Assembly: GCA_016946835.1 (NCBI GenBank)
Contig: JACVTC010000116.1
Coordinates: 265,001 to 329,000 of the forward strand
Reading direction: 5' to 3'
DNA length: 64,000 nucleotides
Origin: Neocallimastix lanati (nom. inval.)
Lineage: Eukaryota > Neocallimastigomycota > Neocallimastigomycetes > Neocallimastigales > Neocallimastigaceae
Shown piece by piece: positions 1 through 11,204 of this stretch (the stretch's first letter is position 1; each line of letters starts with the position of its first letter). The notes beneath the pieces were generated by a model. The model searched no databases and was not told where the DNA came from. It was given only the letters and a program-made list of their open reading frames with translations. The translations under genes were made by a program, and so were the position numbers.

Positions 1-474
1 ACCAATAGTTTATCAGATAGTGAATCTTTTTCATCTCTTTCAACCACCATAGAAAATGAAGCAATTACTATGAAGTTTAAAGATATTGGATATCATCAAG
101 GAAAAGGAAAAGAAAAAGAAAAAGAAGAAGAAGAAGAAATAATAGATATTAAAGATAAAGAACAATTAGAGAAAATACAACAACTTATTCATGAACCTTT
201 CCCATCCATTTTAAAAGGAATGACACTCTATATTTATACAAATCCTAAGGATCGAACCGATATCTATCATCAAAAAATTAAAGAAATCATTACACGACAT
301 GTCTATGCCTATAATGGAAGTGTAACAAATTCCATCATTGATCCATCATTATCCCATATTTTACTTATTAATGAAGAAGATCGTTCCCTAATATCTGTTT
401 TCAATTCAAAAATTACCATTATTACATTGAATGAATTTTTAAAATTTATTATTTTAAAAAGAAAACAAAATTAA
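1..474 (+). CDS. 3' end of a gene, C-terminal BRCT-like domain (DNA ligase IV-like?)
   Basis: The frame is open from base 1 to the TAA at 472-474, so this is the C-terminal part (about 157 residues) of a protein that begins outside the window. It has a Ser/Thr-rich stretch, a Lys/Glu-rich linker (Lys-Glu runs around 100-165), then about 90 residues with BRCT-like order: a beta strand following a Leu-Lys-Gly-Met-Thr turn, an alpha helix, an Asn-Gly-Ser turn, a Ser-His-Ile-Leu-Leu strand and a final hydrophobic helix ending in basic residues. The pattern resembles the last BRCT repeat of DNA ligase IV, where a similar Ser-His-Val-Ile strand lies before the end of the protein. BRCT domains bind repair partners or phosphopeptides. 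The ligase IV identity is a weak inference because the classical BRCT Trp is not visible. A poly(A) run follows the stop directly. Confidence 0.4.
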   Translation, partial: TNSLSDSESFSSLSTTIENEAITMKFKDIGYHQGKGKEKEKEEEEEIIDIKDKEQLEKIQQLIHEPFPSILKGMTLYIYTNPKDRTDIYHQKIKEIITRHVYAYNGSVTNSIIDPSLSHILLINEEDRSLISVFNSKITIITLNEFLKFIILKRKQN

Positions 475-1189
<715 letters not shown>

Positions 1190-2100
1190 AATAAAATCAA
1201 GGATTCGAAGAAACATCCAATTTTATAAAACTTTGTTATGAATCTCCTGATTCTTTTCATATGGTTTGCATTGGCTATTGAGAGCACGAAGCGGATATAG
1301 ATTAGGTGCTAGCATTGCTAAAGCTGCAAAAATAATAGATCAAATGTGTCCTAATTTTTGTCCCTGTTGTAAAAGTAATAAACAATGGATAAGGCATTGG
1401 TTAATTAATGGATTGTTCATTTTTTCAATCATATTCGTAGTAAAGTTAATGATAAAAAATTTTGTTTTTATAATAATGCTTTTAACCGTGACAGCCTAAC
1501 AAATGATATTGTTAATAGTAATAATGATAAATAGCAACAGTAAAAATAGTAATAGTAATAATAGTAATCGTAATAATTGTAATAGTAATAATAGTAATTG
1601 TAATAATTGTAATAGTAATAATAGTAATTGTAATAATTGTAATGGTAATAATTATAATAGTAATATTAGTAACAATAATAATAGTAATAGTAATAATAGT
1701 AATAATAATATTAATAATATTATTAGTAATGTTAGTAATAGTATTGAAAATAATGTGTCTGTTGATTCTAGTGTGTGTGTGTGAAAAAGTGTTGAATTTC
1801 CTTCTTGGAGGCAGAAGTATTAATAACAGTACAAGGGAATGGAAAGAATCTATTTAAGTGCCAGATGAAATCAGGTGCTTATTCTGATACTCTATTCTTG
1901 GTGGTTACTGCGTCTCTTCTTCCATCGATTATACCTATTGCTATTAGCCAGCAAATGATCTTTTGTTCAATAGGTTCAAATCGAAATCGTACTACTACTA
2001 CCAAGAGCGTCAATGCTGCTGAAGAAACAGTAAGGACAGGCCAGCAGGGTTAGCGTAATCAATGAAGATCATAATTTTCGTATCTTAAAAATTATGATTA
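1190..2100 (+). pseudogene. Decayed 3' fragment of a LINE (C-terminal part of the ORF)
   Basis: Translated pieces in shifting frames match the C-terminal region of the complete LINE at 2509-5655. Around 1265-1400 there is the Leu-Leu-Arg-Ala-Arg-Ser-Gly-Tyr stretch followed by a zinc-binding Cys-Pro-Asn-Phe-Cys-Pro-Cys-Cys motif and His-Trp. Around 1795-1850 there is Leu-Leu-Gly-Gly, and around 1990-2030 a Thr-Lys-Ser-Val-Asn-Ala motif, equivalent to Val-Lys-Ser-Val-Asp-Val in the complete copy. An AAT/AGT-rich Asn-Ser linker (1505-1780) separates them, as in the copies at 25850-26030 and 55850-56035. Several stops and frameshifts show it is dead. It lacks EN, RT and a poly(A) tail, so it is truncated at both ends. 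It is closer to the 25-26 kb fragment than to the complete copy. Confidence 0.75.
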
Positions 2101-2357
2101 GTATTGTGAAGTCAAAAATAATTATTATACTACAGTATAATAATGCCCTTGTGAAGTCTTACAAATATTAATTAAATGAAACTAGAATATTTTATACCAT
2201 TATTTTATTCTATTTTGTGTTTTATTGTATTTATTTTTTTTTTTTATCTTTTTTTTTTTTTTTTTTTTTTTTTTATTACATGTATTTTATCATATAATTA
2301 ATTTATATTTAATAAATAAAGATAAAACAATTTTGCTGCCGTTAAAAAAAAAAAACA

Positions 2358-2368
2358 TATGTAATTAA

Positions 2369-2370
<2 letters not shown>
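2358..2370. repeat. Target-site duplication, 3' side of LINE copy 1
   Basis: TATGTAATTAACC, identical to 7319-7331 at the other end of the LINE; it directly abuts the poly(T) (the LINE poly(A) tail on the minus strand). Confidence 0.9.
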
Positions 2371-2420
<50 letters not shown>

Positions 2421-2508
2421 CTAGGAATAAACTTTATTTAATAATATTTTTTTTAAAAAATACATGAAATTTAAATACATGAAATTTTTTTATATTAATA
2501 TTAAAAAA
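2371..2508 (-). other. LINE copy 1 3' UTR and poly(A) tail
   Basis: Poly(T) 2371-2417 is the tail. Reading the minus strand, the 3' UTR ends in CCTAGTCT immediately before the A run. A 12-bp direct repeat, TACATGAAATTT, occurs at 2461-2472 and 2476-2487. 3' UTR repeats and the terminal bases are usual LINE RT recognition signals, but their role here is inference. Confidence 0.75.
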
Positions 2509-5500
2509 CTACGTTATGAGCTTCGAGGACGAAAAGGCCTCTAACTCTTCCCATTCATCGAAGATAACTCCATGTGGATGAAAATTATCATTCGAATCTG
2601 TATCAGAATTTCTTCTTTGCCTTATCGTTACGACGTCGACGCTCTTGACAACGGTAGGTCTAACACTATACAAATCGATCATGGTGTAAAAATCACCAAT
2701 CACAATAGGCATAACGTTAGTAAGGAATTCCGCAAGCCCCACAAAATATGAAATCGGGAAAGAAGACTCGTTCGAAGGTGATTGAAAAATATTATTAATA
2801 TATCGCCTTCTTTCCCCCGAGCCGATCTTTAAGATTTCAAATACTGCATTTCCGCCAAGAAGGAGACACAGCACGTAAAAATTGATATTATCATCAAAAT
2901 CTTCCTCTTTATCATCAGGAATGTTCAATGATTTCTCATGAACAATTAGAGAAAAATTAATAAAAATTTCATCAACAAAGGGAATGAAATGTTGCCTAAA
3001 TTCTTCAAATTTAGGACATAAAAGTATCCAGTGTGTAAAACTAGGTATGCTGTTACTCTCACCACAACAAGGGCAGTATGTTGGGCAATTTTCTGATACT
3101 AGATTACTTTTAACATACGTTTTTACATCAAATTTGAATCCACATTTAATTCGTCCAATCCAAAAAAATCCAAGAGAAAATTGTGAATATTTAAGTGATA
3201 GACGATGAATAAATTTTTTAAAACCAAATTTAAATTTCTTGTATTTTGTAGATCTGATCGCAGGAGTGCTTGAATAATGAATATTTTCCCAGTAAAACTT
3301 CCTTATTTCTCCAGGAAGTTTATTACTGTGCTTGTGTACTGCTAAACTCCGTGCTTTTTTCGTCCATGAATAGTGAGAAAGTGTAGGTATATTTTTGACT
3401 AAATGAGAGATAATACAAGAAGAATCTTTCCACTTTTTAAAGCATCGAATCATCGCCTTAGCACAAAAACTAGCTATAGGAGGTATAGAAAGTTCCTTAG
3501 ACATATTGTAAATTGAAGTATTGGAGGTTTTATTTTTAAACCCGAAACTCCAGTACAAACCTCGATTAAAAGCAGTTTGAGCTTTTTCAGTATTCTTTTT
3601 ATTTGAACCAAGTAAGGGAGCATAATAAAGAACTGAGCTAAGGACAAAAGAAACAAGTATACGAGTTTTAAAGTAGAAAGGAACATTCCTATTGGTTAAA
3701 AAACTAAAGAAAGAGTTAACTGTATAATTAATTTTACTATTCATCTTAGCAATAATAGGTTTTAAATCCAACGATTCATTAAAAGGTATACCAAGATATG
3801 TATATTGATTAGTGCTTGGTATATAGTTCATACCAAGTCTAAATGTAGGATTTTCATAATGTCTTGAAGGAATAAAATTCTTTGGTTTAACAACTAGTGT
3901 AGCGCATTTATTGATTCCAAAGGTCATTTCATTTTTAATACCCCAATCATGAGCAATATTCAAAAGGTTTTTAAGTGAAGATTTTGTAGGAGCTAATAAT
4001 ACAATATCATCAGCAAATAATCCACCACAACACTTTTTCTTTTCAGTAATCACACCATATCTTTTACATTTATCAAAAATATCATTGATAAATATATTGA
4101 ATAAGATAGGTGAGAGAGGACACCCTTGGCGAACACCACGGTGTATTGGAAATTCTTTTGAAAGTTTACCATTAAAGTTTGCACGAGCTTTCGAGGTAAG
4201 GTATAGATTAGTAATGAATTGAAGGCATTTACCACGAATACCAAGATTATCTAGTTTAGTAAGTATATTGTAAATTGGAACTGAATCATAAGCTTTTTTA
4301 AGGTCAAGAAAGGCAAGAAAGGTAAATTTATCCTTAAATTTTCTTCTTTGACAAATTTCACGAATGGATACAAATAAACTAATACATTCTTCTTTATTTC
4401 TAAAACCAAACTGTTCTGGTCTAATTATTCCATTAGAAAAAGCATAGTCCGATATTCTTTTAGTGACAATTTTTGATAGAATTTTTAAACCTACATTGAT
4501 GAGTGAAATACCACGATAATTATTACAATCTGAAAGATCCCCTTTTTTAGGAATAGAAACAATAGAAGCAGAGTTCCATTCATTAGGAAAGTCACCATCC
4601 CAAATTTTATTAAAAAGTAATAACAGACACTTTGCACAATCGGAATAAGTAACCTCTTGATTAGAGTCATCCTGAGAAGAATTTCTACTCTCAGAATTAA
4701 AAAATGCTTTAAAAAATTCTGTAGGTATACCATCAGGACCAGGTGCTTTGTTATTTTTCATTGAAAGAACAGTTGAATGAATTTCTGACATGGAAATAGG
4801 TTGATTAATATCCCATGATACCTGAGGAGTAGAAGAATTATTAAGTATTCTTTTCCAATAATTTTCATTAAGACTGTGACCAGTTATATCAGAAGCAAGT
4901 TCTTCATAGTGTTCTGCAAAACGATTGAGTTGATCTTCTTGGGATACTAGAACATTACCTTCTTTATCTTTAATGTATACAGGTGATTGAGAAGAAGAGT
5001 AAGAAGGTTTAGAGATTTTCTTAAGTCCAGACCAACCACGCTGGGCATCATTTTTTAAGAAACATTCGCCGATGGAATGAATCAAATTTTTAAATCTAAT
5101 ATTCCTAATATTTCTTTTAATACTAATGATATAATCAGAAAGAACTCTATATTCTTTTGAGAGATCACAAAATTCTTGAAGATTAGATAAATCATTACTA
5201 AGTTTAAAATTTTTAATCCTTTTATAAAATAAATGTTTTTCATGTGATAATTTCTTAATATAAGCAGGACAATGGAACGCTGAACCTTGTAAATTTGTAG
5301 GAACTCTTGCTTGAATGTCATCGCCTATTTTATTTGCTGTGTCAAGAAGTTTTTTAACCATTGTATTAGAGTCTAGATTATCATTATGTTCAAATTCATC
5401 CAGTAAACATGTGAATTTATTATGAGAGAAGATTGCTTCACGTTTATCCCTACAAATTCGATTAGACCACTTAATTTGTTTATCCCGAGGGGGAGTAACA

Positions 5501-5655
5501 AAACCATCAGGAGATATTTTTTTACAAGAAAGAATAAGTGGTAAATGGTCAGAGATGTCATTAAAAGAGTAGCATACAGAAGCAATATTCAGATAATTTC
5601 TTAATTTATCGTTCACTACTATAAAATCAATACAAGAATTCTTTCCACCATTAGA
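2509..5655 (-). CDS. LINE pol, downstream part: end of endonuclease, reverse transcriptase, zinc motif
   Basis: About 1048 codons, in frame with the upstream segment 5656-6594 and separated from it only by a TAG. The first residues complete the APE endonuclease (Cys-Ile-Asp-Phe, then Ser-Asp-His-Leu-Pro-Leu near 5540). RT follows: Ala-Pro-Gly-Pro-Asp-Gly-Ile-Pro (about 4730), Asn-Asn-Tyr-Arg-Gly-Ile-Ser-Leu (4500), Leu-Asp-Leu-Lys-Lys-Ala-Tyr-Asp-Ser (4290), Arg-Gly-Val-Arg-Gln-Gly-Cys-Pro (4130) and the catalytic Phe-Ala-Asp-Asp (4010). Near 3070 a Cys-Pro-Thr-Tyr-Cys-Pro-Cys-Cys ... His ... Cys zinc motif follows. There is no clear RNase H. The first Met-like codon at 5616 is GTG, so this part probably has no start of its own and depends on the upstream frame. 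Motifs are those of single-ORF, L1-type non-LTR elements. Confidence 0.92.
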   Translation of the reverse strand, partial: SNGGKNSCIDFIVVNDKLRNYLNIASVCYSFNDISDHLPLILSCKKISPDGFVTPPRDKQIKWSNRICRDKREAIFSHNKFTCLLDEFEHNDNLDSNTMVKKLLDTANKIGDDIQARVPTNLQGSAFHCPAYIKKLSHEKHLFYKRIKNFKLSNDLSNLQEFCDLSKEYRVLSDYIISIKRNIRNIRFKNLIHSIGECFLKNDAQRGWSGLKKISKPSYSSSQSPVYIKDKEGNVLVSQEDQLNRFAEHYEELASDITGHSLNENYWKRILNNSSTPQVSWDINQPISMSEIHSTVLSMKNNKAPGPDGIPTEFFKAFFNSESRNSSQDDSNQEVTYSDCAKCLLLLFNKIWDGDFPNEWNSASIVSIPKKGDLSDCNNYRGISLINVGLKILSKIVTKRISDYAFSNGIIRPEQFGFRNKEECISLFVSIREICQRRKFKDKFTFLAFLDLKKAYDSVPIYNILTKLDNLGIRGKCLQFITNLYLTSKARANFNGKLSKEFPIHRGVRQGCPLSPILFNIFINDIFDKCKRYGVITEKKKCCGGLFADDIVLLAPTKSSLKNLLNIAHDWGIKNEMTFGINKCATLVVKPKNFIPSRHYENPTFRLGMNYIPSTNQYTYLGIPFNESLDLKPIIAKMNSKINYTVNSFFSFLTNRNVPFYFKTRILVSFVLSSVLYYAPLLGSNKKNTEKAQTAFNRGLYWSFGFKNKTSNTSIYNMSKELSIPPIASFCAKAMIRCFKKWKDSSCIISHLVKNIPTLSHYSWTKKARSLAVHKHSNKLPGEIRKFYWENIHYSSTPAIRSTKYKKFKFGFKKFIHRLSLKYSQFSLGFFWIGRIKCGFKFDVKTYVKSNLVSENCPTYCPCCGESNSIPSFTHWILLCPKFEEFRQHFIPFVDEIFINFSLIVHEKSLNIPDDKEEDFDDNINFYVLCLLLGGNAVFEILKIGSGERRRYINNIFQSPSNESSFPISYFVGLAEFLTNVMPIVIGDFYTMIDLYSVRPTVVKSVDVVTIRQRRNSDTDSNDNFHPHGVIFDEWEELEAFSSSKLIT

Positions 5656-6594
5656 CTAAGTAAATTGATGACCAACCATATCCATAACAAACCATTGAGG
5701 GGAAATTCTAAGAATAAGATCTTTGAGTTGTTGCTTAGTCATGTTGAAATCACCAACAATAGCCGAAGGGTTATTCTGATGGTTCTTGAGCCAATTAGCA
5801 AAATCAGTTTCCGCTTTTTCTCTAGAGTCTTTGTGTTTTTTGCTAGGGATGTAAATGTTCCCTAAAGAACATCTGACACCCCAAAAAGAGAATATATTTA
5901 CTGAGAGTATATATCTATATTCAAAATCATCATTAGTGAATTGGCAGGAGGAGTGCACACCTATATAAAGGCCCCTCATACCAGGGATTTTTTTGTCCGC
6001 ACGTCTCAGTACTGTTCTATAATGATTAAGGAATGGATATGAGTTAGAAAAGGAGTTAAGGAATGAACTATTACCGACTTCTTGAAGACAAATACAAATA
6101 GGATTAAAGATTGAATTAAAATTGGTAAGTCCGTCACGTTTTTCAGAATTCCAACCATTTATGTTCCAGCTAATACAGAGATTGAAATATTTAGTATTCG
6201 AGAAAGGGTTAGCATACAGGAGGCTTTCAGAGATGGGGATTGAGGGTTCAGAATAATACCTGGTTCTATTATGATTAACATTACTAAATGTGCGTATCCT
6301 TGAAGTAATCTTCCATTTAATTCTTTTAACAGGTAAGTGCTTAGTAATCAAATAAATAACCTTCAAATAATCCGTACAATTATTATAGTTAACTCTTAGG
6401 ATGAAGTAGTTTTCCATATTAATATAGTGTTTTTTAACGATTCCATGAACAACTTCATTACAATTTGATATCTTTTTGCTTAAAAATTCCCATAGTCTAC
6501 TTTCAGTCCAAGATTCAAGATCATGAATGAAAATTAAAACAAATTTATCATGGTCAGGACCATAAAGTCGCAGACCTCTTCGTATAGTTGACAT
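5656..6594 (-). CDS. LINE pol, upstream part: N-terminal domain and APE-type endonuclease, ends at TAG
   Basis: 312 codons from ATG 6592-6594 to TAG 5656-5658. The first ~120 residues are a basic region without recognised domain. The endonuclease follows: Ser-Trp-Asn-Ile-Asn-Gly-Trp-Asn, the metal-binding Leu-Gln-Glu-Val-Gly, Gly-Asn-Ile-Tyr-Ile-Pro and Gly-Asp-Phe-Asn-Met. The frame continues after TAG into Ser-Asn-Gly-Gly and on to the endonuclease Ser-Asp-His motif at 5540, so one protein of about 1361 codons has been split. In the diverged LINE copy 2 the equivalent position is a sense codon (Thr-Arg at about 53373), so the TAG is more likely a private nonsense mutation than a conserved readthrough signal. 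The endonuclease as terminated lacks its catalytic His. Confidence 0.9.
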   Translation of the reverse strand: MSTIRRGLRLYGPDHDKFVLIFIHDLESWTESRLWEFLSKKISNCNEVVHGIVKKHYINMENYFILRVNYNNCTDYLKVIYLITKHLPVKRIKWKITSRIRTFSNVNHNRTRYYSEPSIPISESLLYANPFSNTKYFNLCISWNINGWNSEKRDGLTNFNSIFNPICICLQEVGNSSFLNSFSNSYPFLNHYRTVLRRADKKIPGMRGLYIGVHSSCQFTNDDFEYRYILSVNIFSFWGVRCSLGNIYIPSKKHKDSREKAETDFANWLKNHQNNPSAIVGDFNMTKQQLKDLILRISPQWFVMDMVGHQFT

Positions 6595-7318
6595 AATAAA
6601 ATAAAAAACTTATCTATATTAATAAAAAGTAAGTGTAATAAAAAAATAAAAAAATAAAATTAGTAAAAATTAAAAAATTAAAAAAATAAAAATTTATTGC
6701 TGTTGTCTTCTCTTTCGTGTATATTGTTTGCTAAAACTTGTTTGTTTTTCTTTCTTTTTGTGTTGACTAGTTTTAATTAATGATTTTCAATTATAAATTC
6801 CTGTTTTATGTAAAAATTTCTGTAAAATAATCATATATAATATAAAATTTAAATGTTAATGAAATAATAGTTGTGAAAAACTATAAAAAGATTCCCATCC
6901 GTTAAATAATGTCTCAAACACAAGCTTTGGAGTGAATCAATCTCCTACATTTCCATTTTACAATAGCTACATGAGAGTATAAATAATACTATAGAAAAAA
7001 ACATATACAAAATAATGCTAAAGTAAAAAATACAATAGATTCATTACAATGATAATATGTAGAAACTACATGATATTATTAATTATACAACTCCAATGTT
7101 ACTACATATCCAGTTTAAGACATTATAGAACGTCAAGTTCACTTTCTACAGTCTTCCAGTATTCCAGATTTCTCTCTTCGTACTAGAAGCCACTTTAGAA
7201 AGGATAACCATTGATTATCATCAGAATCACAGAAAGCTGTAATTAGTACACCTGATATAGGTTATTCCTTTTCCATCAACCCTCCATGGACCTGGAAAAA
7301 CAGTCCACTTCATTGGGG
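6595..7318 (-). promoter_or_regulatory. LINE copy 1 5' UTR (internal promoter region)
   Basis: 724 non-coding bases between the element start at 7318 and the ATG at 6594. LINEs carry an internal promoter here. The segment aligns over most of its length with 51555-52000 of LINE copy 2 and includes a 67-nt block (7024-7090) that is identical in both copies, with a small palindrome ATGTAG-TTT-CTACAT. The 5'-most bases CCATGGAGG and CCTATATC are also conserved. Confidence 0.8.
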
Positions 7319-7331
7319 TATGTAATTAACC
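7319..7331. repeat. Target-site duplication, 5' side of LINE copy 1
   Basis: TATGTAATTAACC, a perfect match to 2358-2370. Confidence 0.9.
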
Positions 7332-7427
7332 AATTTTAATTAAAATTTTTTTATATATATAATAAAAATAAAAAAAAATTAAAAATTGAAAAAATAAATA
7401 AAAAATAAAAATAAATTACTTATCATT

Positions 7428-7467
<40 letters not shown>

Positions 7468-7645
7468 AATAAACACTTTATATATATATATATATATATA
7501 TATACTAAAAGATAAAACAAAACAAAACAAACAAAAAAACAAAAACAAAAACAAAAACAAAACAAAAAAAAAAAAAAAACAAAAAAAAAAAAAAGTTTAT
7601 TTTAAAATATATAATTTTTATAATTTTAAAATTCATACAAATAAA

Positions 7646-7676
<31 letters not shown>

Positions 7677-7705
7677 TAATTATAATAATATAATTATTAT
7701 TACTA

Positions 7706-7737
<32 letters not shown>

Positions 7738-7897
7738 TTATTTATTTATTTATTTTCATTTTTATATTTTTTTTATTTTTTTTATTTTTTTTTATTTTTT
7801 TTTATTTTTTATTTCTTATTTTTATTTATTTATTTATTAATTTATATTAATAATTTATAAAAATAATCTTTAATTGTAATTTTTTTTTTTCTCTATT
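7332..7897. other. AT-rich spacer between LINE and LRR gene
   Basis: Poly(T), (TA)n, CAAAA-type runs (7515-7595) and AAT/ATT microsatellites. This is the 3' flank of the LRR gene; no clear polyadenylation signal can be singled out in the AT-rich sequence. Confidence 0.6.
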
Positions 7898-10800
7898 CTA
7901 TTCTAACATCAAACGATCTAAGGCATTAATATACTTTTGACGTTGAGCATTCGATATTTCTGGATTATCAATTTGTTTCTGTAAATATTCCATACGAATT
8001 TGTCTTTCTTCTATCCGACGCATTTCTAATTGCATACGAATAGCTTCATCATTGGTGGTATCTACATAAGGAGAATACATTTCTGAAAATAGTTCTTCAT
8101 AATTGGGTGGCTGTTGTTCCTCAAACGATTCATTTCTATTATGATTATCTTGATCATCATGTAATTCATTACCTTGATTTATATCATTTTCTAATACCAT
8201 TTTATGATATTCTTTATTGTCTTCATTACTACTGATAGAGTCAAGTTTTTCATGCTTATAATCACCATCATCTATATATATTTCTTCGGTAAGAAATTCA
8301 TTATTTTCTAAAGGTGAGTTATAAACGATATTAGGGTCATTGACTAAGTTATCTGGGGTATTTTTTAATGAAATATTAGATTGATTGTAAAATGATAAAT
8401 TTGAATCTGAAGCATTATTTAAATTATATAAATCTTTTCTGTGACTGTCCTCACTACTCGTAGAAGATACATTATATAAATGTTCTTGAGTTGAATTTAT
8501 TTGTTTAGAATTAGTATTATTTAAAGAAGCCAGATTATTAAACCTGTTCTTGAATGATTCATTAGAAATCTTATTATTTATATCCTGTAGAGAATTTACA
8601 GTAATATTTGAGGAGGAAATGGTTGAAGGATTAATGGACGTTCTTTTAGTTCCATTACTATATATTACTTCGTTAGGATCTGATGGTAATGGAATTTCAT
8701 AACTATTATCAACACTATTTGTGGCTAGTGGTGAAGCATTCATACTATTTTGACTGGAAAATTTAGTAAGAAGCGATGGCTTATGCGTACTCGTAGCTGG
8801 TAAACTATTACGATTTTTATTATTTTTATTATTTTTAGTTAAGATTGAAATGGAGTTATGAACAGAATTATATGAATTCGTTTCTGAACAATTATTACTT
8901 TTGGTTACAGCTGTTGTTGTTTGACTTTTTTCAATTGGGTATGGTATACTTTTTTTACTATTCATAACATGTATGGTACTATGATTATTAATAACACTAT
9001 CATCTCCTGATGATTTTCTTTTAGTATCATTACTTTTTCTTGGATAAGCATTAATGGTTGAACTTTTCATTCCATAAGGAGATACTGGATAAGGAATACT
9101 GGAATGTTTGGAACGTTTACTATCTAATAATGGTGAACTATTAGCAGAAGAAGAAACAAATACTGGTGAATCATTTGCAATACCTGTTTGAGATGGAACA
9201 TTAGTTAATCTTTTTTTATTTGAACCGGTTGATTGTGAATTTTGATTAACAATAGAGTAACGATTCAAACGAACTAAATTTGTACTGTTTTGGGATTTAG
9301 GATATCCAGAAATATTACTTAATCTTTTTGAGGAAGTACCATTATTAGATATTATTATATCACCTAAATCTTGTTCCATTGAATCAACTGGTGTTCCAAT
9401 CATACCTACATTTGCTAAATGAACTTGACTTCTATTTAATGAATTGAATGTATGCTTATCATTTTGATTAATAAAAACGGTATTACTTGGTAGAGATTTT
9501 CCTGATTCATGACTGGAGTTATCAAATGAGCTTGTTTGGCTATCATAAAGTTCACTATCAATTGGAACGATAATTTGCTGTTGAGTTTGTGGTTGAGATT
9601 TATTCAATGAATGAATTTGAATTGATGCATTTGGATCACTAATATCTATACCTTCAGTATCAGACTTAAATATTTCATCACTACTATGACTTGGAACAGG
9701 CTTTTCAATGATTACAGTATTCTTATTGTGTCTCTTACAACATATAAATAATAAAATAATTATACAAACAACAAGTAAAATAATAAATCCAAGAGCAATC
9801 CATTTACCTATATTTCTTTTTTTAGAATTAGGGTGTGATGACAAATCTTCAGGTCCTAATGAAGAATTTCCATTATTATTACTATTGCTACTATTACTTT
9901 CACTAGATTGTTGGGTGGTAACCGTCGTTGGTTGTATATCTGATGTTTTATTTTCATCATCAGTGTTAATAGAATCACAACTTTTTATGTTTTTCGTACA
10001 ATGAGTTCTTGAATCACTAATACATAATTGAGTAGAACCAAAATCACAATCTTTTAATGTATTTGATAAAACTGGAATTTCACCGCTTAATTGGGGGTTA
10101 CCAGAAACACGAAAAACTTGAATATTCTTTAAAGAATGAAAAGATCTTGGAATTGAGCCATTTAAATCATTATTACTTAAATTAATGTGTTGGAGATTTA
10201 TAACCTGACCAAATGAAGAAGGAATTGAACCCTCTAATTTATTCCCTGATAAATCAATAAATTGTAATGTTGAAATAGCTAATTCATCTGGTATTGTACC
10301 TGAAATTTTATTTCCTTGAGCATATAAAAACTGTAAATTGGAAATTTCTTGAACTGATGATGGAATTTTTCCTGAAAATCGACAATTATTTATATTTCTT
10401 TTAAAAAATAATTTATAAATTTTATTAATAAATTATATTAAGTATAAATATTTGAATTAAAATATATATATATTATATGCTATATTATTATTTTATAAAA
10501 TTTTAAATTATACTTATTTATCAATTTAATTACATATATAAGTTTATAAATAAATAAATATGTAATTTTCAAATTTTTGACTTACATATATTGTAATGAA
10601 GTAAGCGACATTAATGATTCAATACTTCCAGTATATCCTTTACTACTAAAATTACTTTTGATAAAATAATATATTAAAATTTTAGTATTTTTTTTTTTTT
10701 TTAAAAAATTATAATAGGTGTTTTCTTTACTATTATATATATATTGTTATTATTGATATAAAAATAAATATATAATTACACTTGTATAATTCTATTATTT

Positions 10801-10976
10801 ACACAGCTAATTCCCTCATATGAACAACATCCAGTTGAATTTGACGGTGACCATGTAATTTCCAAGTTATTTTGTGTTAAAATATCTTGAATTACCGAGC
10901 AATCATCAGCGATTGCCAACACAATTAATAAATTAATTAGAATTAATTTTATATGTAAATGATTTCCAAAATTCAT
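7898..10976 (-). CDS. LRR receptor-like type I membrane protein
   Basis: Three exons read in frame: 10976-10780, 10654-10586, 10397-7898 (921 codons plus stop; donors GTAATT and GTAAGT, AG acceptors). Residues 1-23 are a signal peptide ending Ala-Ile-Ala. An LRR N-terminal cap (Trp-Ser-Pro, Cys-Cys-Ser-Tyr-Glu-Gly-Ile-Ser-Cys) is followed by about six 23-24-residue plant-type repeats with Gly-x-Ile-Pro (for example Phe-Ser-Gly-Lys-Ile-Pro, Ile-Ser-Gly-Thr-Ile-Pro), a Cys-containing cap, a Ser/Thr/Asn stalk, one membrane helix near residues 287-310 (Ile-Leu-Leu-Val-Val-Cys) with Cys-Cys-Lys-Arg after it, and a roughly 610-residue Ser/Asn-rich cytoplasmic tail ending in a coiled coil. No kinase domain. 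It probably binds an external ligand or wall component. The 5' exons are short and carry the cap and first repeat; the second intron falls inside a repeat. Confidence 0.88.
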
Positions 10977-11137
10977 TTTTATTATTATTGTTATTATTGT
11001 TATTATATTATGTGTATATTTGAATTTGAATATGATTTTCGAATTTCTTCTTTCTTTCCTTGTTATAACTTTATTTTTATTTTTGTATAATTAATTATAA
11101 TTTCAAATATTATTAAATAAATGTATAAATAAATAAG

Positions 11138-11204
<67 letters not shown>

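Larger units (their letters stand above)
2371..7318 (-). mobile_element. Complete LINE (non-LTR retrotransposon), copy 1
   Basis: An element of 4948 bases on the minus strand, bounded by a perfect 13-bp direct repeat (7319-7331 and 2358-2370). In order it has a 724-nt 5' UTR, one long frame encoding an APE-type endonuclease, a reverse transcriptase and a C-terminal CCHC-like zinc motif, a short 3' UTR and a 47-nt poly(A) tail (poly(T) at 2371-2417). Perfect duplications, a long pure tail and a single interrupting stop indicate recent insertion by target-primed reverse transcription. It does not appear to encode a separate gag-like ORF1. A 3' fragment of a related element lies at 1190-2100 and a second long copy at 51478-56268. 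Confidence 0.93.

Noticed and set aside
5665-5865. Plus-strand frame beside the LINE endonuclease
   Set aside because: Shadow of the minus-strand endonuclease, which carries the catalytic motifs.
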